Of a stretch of 64,000 nt of DNA, positions 47,714 to 55,487 are shown piece after piece (the stretch's first letter is position 1; the number at the start of each line of letters is the position of its first letter). The notes under the pieces are model-generated. The model did no database searches, had not been told where the DNA came from, and worked only from the letters and a program-made list of their open reading frames with translations. Origin of the DNA: Stutzerimonas stutzeri (GTDB lineage Bacteria > Pseudomonadota > Gammaproteobacteria > Pseudomonadales > Pseudomonadaceae). The stretch spans positions 62,001 through 126,000 of the forward strand of contig DDVX01000007.1 of the NCBI GenBank assembly GCA_002345575.1, in the 5' to 3' direction. The translations under genes and the position numbers were made by a program.

Positions 47714-48832
47714 ATGTCGGTTTCCCAGTTCAACCCGCAGGATCCGCTGGCGCTCGCGCCAGCGGACTGTGACCGCGGTCACGCCTGCCAGTTCTGTCCC
47801 GAAGAGCCAAGCTGCCGGCTGGACAAGGGCCACCACGAGAAGCTGGTACTGGACTCGCGGCTGACCCGCATCGACCAGATCATCATGGTCATGGCCAACA
47901 AGGGCGGCGTGGGCAAGAGCACGATATCGGCCAACATCGCCGCCGGCCTGGCAGCCCAGGGCTACCGCGTGGGCGTTGCCGATGCGGATATCCATGGTCC
48001 CAACCAGAGCCGCTTCTTCGGCTTTGTCGGCGAGCGCGTGCGCATCAGCAAGCGCGGCCTGTCACCGCTGGCCTTCAGCGCACCCGGTCTCGCGCACCCG
48101 ATTCAGGTCGGCTCGCTGGCTTTCATGATGGAAAGCGACGACACGCCCATCGTCTGGCGCGACTCCTACAAACACGACTTCATGCACCACCTGATCGGTT
48201 CCTTCGACTGGGGCGAGCTGGACTTTCTGATTATCGACATGCCACCGGGCACCGGTAACGAGTTGATCACCCTGTCGGATCTGCTGGAAGGCCAGAACGT
48301 GGCCGCCCTGCTGGTGACCACACCCCAGGAAGTGGCGCTGATGGACAGCCTCAAGGCCGTGCGTTTCTGCCAGGAGCGCGGCATGCCCCTGCTCGGTGTG
48401 GTGGAGAACATGGCCGGGGTTACCTGCCCGCACTGCAGCGGCGAATTCCACCTGTTCCCCCGGGACCATCTGGCCGAGGCGCTGGATAAAGCCGGCATTG
48501 CCTCACTGGCCCAGGTACCCTTCTCGCTGGCATTGGCCAGCGGTTCGGACAAAGGCAGCCCCATCGTGCTTGATGCACCTGAAAGCGCCGAAGCGCGTGC
48601 GTTCATGCTGGCGGTGAAAGCGTGTGTCGATCAGGCCAAGGCCAACTTCTCCGCCGCCGCTGCCGACTCGCTGAAAGCCATGAATCAGGAAGCACATCAG
48701 GCACCCGAGCTTGAACAAGCGTTGGCCGCTGTGCCAGCCGAGCAGCGCGAAGCGCTGCGCAGCGAACTCGCCGCCCTGTTGGGCGACAACCGGACAACGC
48801 CCGCTGCCGTAGACGAAGACAGCTCGCGCTGA
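47714..48832 (+). CDS. Mrp/Nbp35-like P-loop ATPase with an N-terminal cysteine motif
   Basis: 372 residues. Deviant Walker A NKGGVGKST at 62-70, DADIHGPNQSR, DMPPGTG, and CPHC at 238-241, the bridging-cluster motif of Mrp/ApbC/Nbp35 iron-sulfur carriers. Unlike ordinary bacterial Mrp, the N-terminus carries C19-x5-C25-x2-C28-x5-C34; the last three cysteines have the C-x2-C-x5-C spacing of the eukaryotic Nbp35 cluster. The C-terminal 60 residues are Ala/Glu-rich. Placed 30 bp after gamma, it is probably a dedicated cluster-insertion factor for the alpha-beta subunits. Cytoplasmic; no signal peptide. Confidence 0.9.
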   Translation: MSVSQFNPQDPLALAPADCDRGHACQFCPEEPSCRLDKGHHEKLVLDSRLTRIDQIIMVMANKGGVGKSTISANIAAGLAAQGYRVGVADADIHGPNQSRFFGFVGERVRISKRGLSPLAFSAPGLAHPIQVGSLAFMMESDDTPIVWRDSYKHDFMHHLIGSFDWGELDFLIIDMPPGTGNELITLSDLLEGQNVAALLVTTPQEVALMDSLKAVRFCQERGMPLLGVVENMAGVTCPHCSGEFHLFPRDHLAEALDKAGIASLAQVPFSLALASGSDKGSPIVLDAPESAEARAFMLAVKACVDQAKANFSAAAADSLKAMNQEAHQAPELEQALAAVPAEQREALRSELAALLGDNRTTPAAVDEDSSR

Positions 48833-48888
48833 CCTCGTGCTTGCACCACTCCACGCTGCATCTTGTTCATCCGTGAGGTCGTCAAATC

Positions 48889-50745
48889 ATGACCCAAGCT
48901 CCAAACGCTGAACGTCGCCAATTCTTCCGTCAGCTCCTAGGTGGAGACAGCTCCCAGCCTCACCGCGCACCCTGGCGCCGTGTTCCTGAAGTTGGCGCCG
49001 GTGATGGCGACGTACTCTGGTCGGGTTGGGCCGGTGACGGCGAAGTATTCGTGGTCGGCGACGAGGGCATGATCCTGCACTTTCGCGGCGGCACCGATGA
49101 AGGCAGCCAGCAATGGCAGCACATGGACGTACCCGGCAAGCTGCCCCTGCATGGCATCTGGGGCCTGCGCGCCGACGACCTGATCGCCGTGGGCTGGATG
49201 GGCAGCGTGCTGCACTTTGACGGCAGCAGCTGGCAGCAGGTGCGCGGTGGCATAGTCGACGACAACGGCCGTTTTGCCGCCTGTGCGGAAAATACCCCGT
49301 TGTTCGCCATAGATGGCAACGCCGCAGGGCAAGCCTGGGCAGTCGGCGATGACGGCATGATCCTGCACTATGACGGCAGCGAGTGGAGCGTTGAAACTGC
49401 GCCGACTCGCATCAACCTGCGTGCCATAGCCTGCGCCACAGATGGCACCGTTTACGCCGCCGGCGGCGAAGGTACCGTGCTGCAACGCCAGCTTGATGGC
49501 AGCTGGATCAAGCTTGACTGCCCGCTGGGCTCGGGCTTCCAGGCCATCCTCCTGCTGGAGGACGAAATCCTGCTGGCCGGTGGGCGCTATTTCGTCGATC
49601 CGGGTGGCTTCCGTGGTGAGCTGGTGCGCTACCGTGACGGTCGCTTCCAGGCACTAAACTTTGATCAGCCGATGCCACGACTTCGCTCCCTCAAAGCCTA
49701 CAAGGACGGCGTACTGATCGTCGGCGATCAGGGCCACCTGTACTACCTCAAGGACCTGAAGCTCGATCGCCTGGAGAGCAACGTCCCGCATGACCTCATG
49801 GACATCATCACCCTGCCTACCGGAGAAGCGCTTGCAGTCGGCGACTTCGGCAGCATCATGACCGCTGCAGCTGACTTCACTGCTGCGTTGGCACCACCGC
49901 CTGGCGTTGCTGCACTCAGCCCATGGCGTGTTATGGAGTCGCCAATTGAGCGCCAGCTATGGGGTATTCATGAAGCAGCGGACGGCACCTGCTACACATG
50001 CGGCGAAGCCGGGACCGTGCTGGTACTGGAAGGAAACCGCTGGCGTGCTCTGCCGGCACCCAGCGAACTGTCTGTGCACTGCCTCTGGGACACCGGCAAC
50101 GGATTGTTTGCTGCTGGTCAGCTCGGTCGCATCTATCGCTTCGATGGTCAGCAATGGCATCTGCACTTCGACCTCCACTTGGACCTGACCATTCTATCGA
50201 TGTGGGGTGACAGCCCGGACTCGCTTTTTGCCGTGGGCGACGAGGGCCTAATCCTGCATTTCGACGGGCTCAGCTGGAAACGCATGCCGAGCGGCACCCA
50301 GTCTGCCCTGTACGGCCTGTGGGGCTGGGGCAAGGATCGCATGCTCGCGGTCGGGGACTTCGGCCTGGTGCTGCGCTACAACGGTCTAGATTGGGCGCCG
50401 TTCAACGTCGGAACGGAAAGCTTCCTGTACAGCGTATGGGGGACCTCACTTGATGACATTTACACCGTCGGTCTCTCTGGCACCATGGCCCACTTCAATG
50501 GCAGCCGCTGGCAACTGCAGCCGACTCGCCTACGCGATGATCTCCTGAGCATTGCAGGAACCAGTACAGGCAGTGCCTATGCCGTCGGCACCCGTGGCCG
50601 CATTCTTAGCCTTGAGGGTAATCAGTGGATCCCCGAACCCAGCGGCACTGATGTAGGTCTTCGCGCTGTCTGTGCAAGCCGCAGCGGAGCGGTTTATGCA
50701 GTTGGTGATCGCGGCACTATTTTATGTCGAGCTGCATCCCTGTGA
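48889..50745 (+). CDS. 14-repeat beta-propeller protein in the molybdoenzyme operon
   Basis: 618 residues made almost entirely of about 14 repeats of roughly 40 residues with the pattern VGDxGxILHFDGxxW (for example AVGDDGMILHYDGSEW, AVGDEGLILHFDGLSW, AVGDFGLVLRYNGLDW). Fourteen repeats suggest two seven-bladed propellers, like YCF48/WD40-type scaffolds. The N-terminus (AERRQFFRQLLGGD) resembles a twin-arginine motif but lacks a hydrophobic stretch, so export is doubtful. It is the last gene of the series, 56 bp after the ATPase. An assembly or docking role is inferred; no catalytic residues are apparent. Confidence 0.85.
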   Translation: MTQAPNAERRQFFRQLLGGDSSQPHRAPWRRVPEVGAGDGDVLWSGWAGDGEVFVVGDEGMILHFRGGTDEGSQQWQHMDVPGKLPLHGIWGLRADDLIAVGWMGSVLHFDGSSWQQVRGGIVDDNGRFAACAENTPLFAIDGNAAGQAWAVGDDGMILHYDGSEWSVETAPTRINLRAIACATDGTVYAAGGEGTVLQRQLDGSWIKLDCPLGSGFQAILLLEDEILLAGGRYFVDPGGFRGELVRYRDGRFQALNFDQPMPRLRSLKAYKDGVLIVGDQGHLYYLKDLKLDRLESNVPHDLMDIITLPTGEALAVGDFGSIMTAAADFTAALAPPPGVAALSPWRVMESPIERQLWGIHEAADGTCYTCGEAGTVLVLEGNRWRALPAPSELSVHCLWDTGNGLFAAGQLGRIYRFDGQQWHLHFDLHLDLTILSMWGDSPDSLFAVGDEGLILHFDGLSWKRMPSGTQSALYGLWGWGKDRMLAVGDFGLVLRYNGLDWAPFNVGTESFLYSVWGTSLDDIYTVGLSGTMAHFNGSRWQLQPTRLRDDLLSIAGTSTGSAYAVGTRGRILSLEGNQWIPEPSGTDVGLRAVCASRSGAVYAVGDRGTILCRAASL

Positions 50746-50759
50746 TTCCACAGTCACCT

Positions 50760-51558
50760 TGGTCTGCCCCTGAACCGGTGGACAGGTAGTTAAGAGCTAC
50801 TGCTCGCTTTTCGCCGCTCAAACTCTATCGGACTGATGGTAGCCCAGCGTCGTGGCGACGGCGCTGATTGTAAAAGCGGATGTAAGTCGAACAGGTCGGT
50901 TTTCGCCTCCTGGTAGCTGGCATAGCGCGTCAGGTAGGCCCGCTCGACCTTCAGCGAACAGAAGAAGCTCTCCATCGCTGCGTTGTCCCAGCAATTCCCC
51001 GGACGTGAATGGCTAGGCACGATTTGATGTCGCAGAAGTAAAGCCCGGTAGTCGTACGCGCATTACTGGCTGCCACCATCCGAGTGCAACAGGATCTCTT
51101 CTTTCGGCTGTCGGCGTGCAACGGCCATCTCCAGCGCAGCGTGTACCGAGGCCTGCTGCATGCGGTGGTGCATCGCCCAGCCGACAAGAGCGTGAATAGT
51201 GATCGAGCACGACGGCCAGATACAGCCAGTCTTGGGCCGTCCGCACGTAGGTCATGTCTGAGACGCAGTACTGGTTGGCGCGATCCGAGGCGAACTGGCG
51301 ATCCAGATGATTCGGGGCAATCTGCAGAGCGTGATGAGTGCTAGAAACCAGCCGCCAGCGCTTGCGCGAGCGAACGCGTAGACCGGCTTCGCGCATCGCG
51401 TCTCGGCCACATGACGAAGCGGTGTACCGGCAAGCACCTGATCTACCGCCTCGCGTTTGAAGGATTCGGGAAAACGTCGCCTGGTCTGAGTCACGAGCAC
51501 TCCTTGCGGCGGGCATTATCCACCTTAAGTCAGCATCCACTCAGCCCGGGACAGACCA
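50760..51558. mobile_element. Internally deleted IS3-family insertion sequence
   Basis: Ends are TGGTCTGCCCC at 50760 and, inverted, TGGTCTGTCCC at 51558. The 3-bp direct repeat CCT flanks both sides (50757-50759, 51559-51561), typical of the IS3 family. At 799 bp it is well short of the 1.2-1.3 kb of intact members. It begins 14 bp after the propeller gene stop. Confidence 0.85.
50790..51500 (-). pseudogene. Fragmented IS3 transposase (orfA and orfB pieces)
   Basis: On the minus strand, orfA starts (TQTRRRFPESFKREAVDQVL near 51490) and soon runs by deletion into orfB. OrfB signatures occur in different frames: LDRQFASDRANQYCVSDMTY, then RTAQDWLYLAVVLDHYSR near 51210-51300. The C-terminal SRPGNCWDNAAMESFFCSLK lies near 50940-51010. 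Frameshifts and missing segments make it non-functional, though it might be moved in trans by a full-length relative because the ends look intact. Confidence 0.85.
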
Positions 51559-51795
51559 CCTAGCTGAAAGGTTGCTCTGCAAAACTTGGGAGTGTCTAAG
51601 AAACCTGGCACAACTCACCCTTTTCGGCTTAGAGTCGAAGAGCAATCCGCCATTCAAACAAGCGCTGAAGGACGGCCGATGATCAAGTGCATGGGCTGTC
51701 TATCGCTCTACACGCAACGATAGCAAGATGGCCCTTATTGGAGAATTAGCGAAATTCGATGTTCGCCGTGAGGTGCAGCCGGATATCGTGCGCAC

Positions 51796-54520
51796 GTGAA
51801 TAAGAGATGTATGGTTTCGATTCAGATGGGTGGTGAGGACAAGACCGCGAAAATTAGTGATTGGTCGATTTACTGGAGCGACAAGTACGAAGCCCTGAAG
51901 CTGACCTGTTACTACCCCTCCAAGAAAACTTACACGCGCCCGCTCAGTGACTGCCATGTTTCTCCCACCCGCGAGTTGGGTGAGATGTTGCTGACCAAGC
52001 CAGGCAGCACGATAGTCAAGCCCATTGCCAAAGCTACGATCTACGGCGAGCGGTATGCCGTCGTGCACTATCCGGACGCCGACAAGCCTTATGTCTACAA
52101 GGTGGATGGTATCGGCTTTACCGCACCAACGGCGATGAAGACCACGCCGGTCTTCCGTTATTTCTCAGCCGTGGCAAATGCCCGGCAGGGTTGCGCCGAG
52201 TCGAAGACTGATCGTGAGATAGCAGCCAATGTCGTACGTCAACTGGAAAAACTGCCCGCCAGTGCCGATACCGCCTTGCAGGCCTATTGCACGGGGCGCA
52301 ACGGCACATTGACGCCGGGCCAAGGGCTGATCTATCCGTTCGGCCTGAATGAGAGCCAGCTCACCGCGGTCGAGCAGGCCTTCCGCGCGCAGGTCAGCGT
52401 GATCGAGGGCCCACCGGGAACCGGCAAGACCCAGACCATCCTCAACATCCTCGCCAATATCCTGCTGCGTAGACAGACGGTTGCGGTGCTGTCCAACAAC
52501 AATGCGGCGGTGGAAAACATCTACCAGAAGTTGGAGAAATGCGGTCTGGGCCACCTAATCGCCAAACTCGGCAATCAGGACAACCGCAAGAACTTCTTCG
52601 CTGACCTGCCGCCTTGGCCATCGAGCGAGCCGGAGCTCGCACCGACGCTGGACGAAATTCAAGCCTTGCTGGCCCGCTTGAAGCAGCGCTTGCACGACCA
52701 CAATCGGGCGGCGCAACTGCAGGTCGAGCTCGACGAACTAACTATCGAGCGACGCCACCTGGAACAGTGGCAGGCAGACAGCGGCATACAGGCTGCCAAC
52801 TCGCTGGATAAGTACAGACTGTCGCCGCGCAAAACAACAGACCTGATGGCCTATCTGGCTCATCTCGGTGAGCAGCGAATCCGTCTCAAAGATCGCGTTG
52901 AGCTGCTGTTCAACTTCAGGATCTTCCGCGCCAAGCCGTTTGCCCAGGGCGATGCGCGCCTGGCCGTTTTCCATGCCCTGCAGATGCACTACTACGACAA
53001 GGCTCTGCGAGACAAGGACGCGGAGTTGCAGGCATGCCGCGAATCGCTGGCACGCGGAAATTTCACGGCCTTGCTGGATGAATTGAAATCGGCATCGATG
53101 CATCATCTGAAGCAACAATTACAACGCCAGACACCGCCATCGGACAGCTTCGATGCCAACACGTACCGTCAACAATTCGATGCCTTCGTTCAGCGCTTCC
53201 CGATCCTGGGCAGCGGTACGCACTCCATCGTCAACTCGATCGCTCCGGGGGCAATCCTCGACTACGTGATCATCGACGAAGCCTCGCTGCAGGACATCGT
53301 GCCGGGCATTCTAGCGCTGGGCTGCGCGAGGAACCTGATCGTCGTCGGTGACAGCCGCCAGTTGGCGCACATCCCCGTGAACTGGGTCTGCAGGCGCCTG
53401 CTGAGGCTTACGATTGTGAGCGCTACAGCCTGCTCGATTCGTGCATCGGAGTGTTCAAGGAGACTCTTCCCAGAACCCTGCTGAAAGAGCATTACCGCTG
53501 CCACCCCAGGATCATTCAGTTCTGCAACCAGCAGTTCTATAACAACGCACTGGTGCCGATGACCGAAGACAAGGGTGAAGCGCCATTGCGCTTGGTTGTG
53601 ACCGCCAAGGGCAATCACACCCGCAAGAACGTCAACCTGCGCGAGCTGGACTCTCTGCTCAGGTTACTCGAGGACAAAGGAGAGCCGGTTGGGCTGGATG
53701 GCGACGGCCGCGGTTTCATCGCGCCGTTCCGGGCACAAGTGACCCTCTCCGGCACGCACCTACCACCGGATTTCGTCAGGGACACCGTGCACAAGTTTCA
53801 GGGCCGAGAGTGCGACGAGATCGTTTTCTCCACCGTGTTGGACAAGAAGCACTACAACCAAGAGCGTAAACGCCTGAACTTCGTCGATGACCCACGCATG
53901 ATCAATGTGGCGGTATCGCGAGCCAAGCACCACTTCACGTTAGTAACGGGTGACGAGGTGTTCACCGGCAACAACGGCCACATCGCGGCCCTGATGCGCT
54001 ACATCACCTATTACGCGCAGGACGAGCAGATCGTGCGCGCTCCCGTGGTATCGGCCTTCGACCTGCTGTACCGGGAGTTTGACCTGTCCTTGGCGCGTTT
54101 GGGCGCCCGCTTGCGGCCTGGCGATTCACGCTACAAATCCGAGCAAATCGTGGCGCAACTGCTGCGCGAGACGCTGTCCGCCCCAGCGTGCCAGTCATTG
54201 ATGTACCACGCGCAGATCAAGCTGGATCAGATCGCATCGCCAAGCAACCAGGATTGGACAGACCGCGAGCGGGCATCATGGCGCGCGCCAGTTGTGATTT
54301 CGTCATCTATTTCAAGGTAGGCAAGGTCCCGGTGGGAGTAATTGAGGTCGATGGCGGCTCCCACGACCAACCCGACCAGGCAGCGCGGGACGCCTTAAAG
54401 AATGGCATCCTGGCGAAAAGCGGCATCCCCATTCTGCGCCTGCGCACGGTCGAAAGCAGCATCGCGGAAAGAATCGGCGACTTCATCGCCCAGTGGGCCA
54501 GCCAGACCCGCGACGTATAA
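51796..54520 (+). pseudogene. Superfamily 1 helicase with C-terminal nuclease-like domain, broken by two frameshifts
   Basis: Three overlapping frames join into one protein of about 905 residues. Part 1 (51796-53380): Walker A VIEGPPGTGKTQT, coiled coil, DYVIIDEASLQD and VGDSRQLAHIPV. A one-base loss near 53381 moves the frame; LGLQAPAEAYDCERYSLLDS then continues to LLKEHYRCHP, DTVHKFQGRECD and NVAVSRAKHHF. A second one-base loss near 54276 shifts to MARASCDFVIYFKVGK and GVIEVDGGSHDQPD, a DUF2726/Vsr-like nuclease fold. Both shifts have the same sense, so base-calling error is possible. The start is uncertain (GTG 51796 or ATG 51811). It resembles mobile defence-type helicases. Confidence 0.8.
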
Positions 54521-54630
54521 GGCGAAACCTTCGCCCTTGACCAGACAGACCACCATGCAGCGTCACAGCACCTTAGTGAACTTCAAGCGGAACAGATCTA
54601 GGTAATGAGCCCCCAATGTGTCCCATGCCA

Positions 54631-54666
54631 AAAACGAAAAAGGCCAGTTCATTTCTGAACTGGCCT
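54631..54666 (-). terminator. Terminator after tRNA-Pro
   Basis: 11-bp perfect stem AGGCCAGTTCA/TGAACTGGCCT with TTTC loop (54641-54666), followed on the minus strand by TTTTCGTTTTT. Confidence 0.85.
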
Positions 54667-54682
54667 AAATCGTGGAGTTATT

Positions 54683-54760
<78 letters not shown>

Positions 54761-54844
54761 CTAGCGTTTTCAGCACTGCTGAAAACGGATCGAACTATAC
54801 CTTAAGCATCTGAAAATGTGAAAGTTTTTTAGTACTCAGGCGAT

Positions 54845-55201
54845 TTATTTACGCAGAACCTGTAGCACTTCTTCCAGTTCAGAAATCATCTGCCGGATCA
54901 TCTGCTTGTACTGAGTAGTATCTTCGCGAGCTTCCTCACTAGAGAGCCGTTGTCTGGCACCGCCGATGGTAAAGCCCTGATCGTAGAGGAGCGCCCGGAT
55001 CTGGCGAATCATCAGTACGTCCTGGCGCTGGTAGTAGCGCCTGTTACCACGGCGTTTCACCGGGTTGAGCTGTGGGAATTCCTGTTCCCAATAACGCAGC
55101 ACATGGGGCTTTACCGCGCAGAGTTCGCTGACTTCACCGATGGTGAAATAGCGTTTGCCCGGAATCGTCGGGAGCTCGTCGTTATGGCTTGGTTCCAGCA
55201 T
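54845..55201 (-). CDS. MerR-family regulator next to ihfA
   Basis: 118 residues: winged helix MerR DNA-binding domain (YFTIGEVSELCAVKPHVLRY, then WEQEF and RRYYQRQDV) and a short coiled coil ending ELEEVLQVLRK. No effector domain or metal-binding cysteines are present. It overlaps the ihfA 3' end by 20 bp. This ihfA-linked MerR-like protein is conserved in pseudomonads but its target is not known to me. Confidence 0.9.
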   Translation of the reverse strand: MLEPSHNDELPTIPGKRYFTIGEVSELCAVKPHVLRYWEQEFPQLNPVKRRGNRRYYQRQDVLMIRQIRALLYDQGFTIGGARQRLSSEEAREDTTQYKQMIRQMISELEEVLQVLRK

Positions 55202-55484
55202 AGGCCTCGACCCTGGCTTTGAGTTTCTGCCCCGGACGGAAAGTAACTACACGGCGTGCCGTGATCGGTATTTCCTCGCCGGTCTTCGGATTGCGCCCAG
55301 GCCGCTGGCGCTTGTCGCGCAGATCAAAATTGCCGAATCCGGACAACTTGACCTGCTCGTTCTGCTCCAGAGCCTGGCGAATTTCCTCAAAAAACAGCTC
55401 GACCAGTTCCTTGGCTTCGCGCTTATTCAAGCCTAGCTCTTCATAAAGACGTTCGGCCATTTCAGCTTTCGTCAGAGCCCCCAT
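55182..55484 (-). CDS. ihfA: Integration host factor alpha subunit
   Basis: 100 residues, standard. MGALTKAEMAERLYEELGLN at the start; the arm holds GRNPKTGEEIPI with the intercalating proline; C-terminus PGQKLKARVEAY. Heterodimerises with IhfB to bend DNA sharply at promoters and recombination sites. It starts 3 bp after pheT, the classic pheST-ihfA operon. Confidence 0.98.
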   Translation of the reverse strand: MGALTKAEMAERLYEELGLNKREAKELVELFFEEIRQALEQNEQVKLSGFGNFDLRDKRQRPGRNPKTGEEIPITARRVVTFRPGQKLKARVEAYAGTKP

Positions 55485-55487
55485 ACG

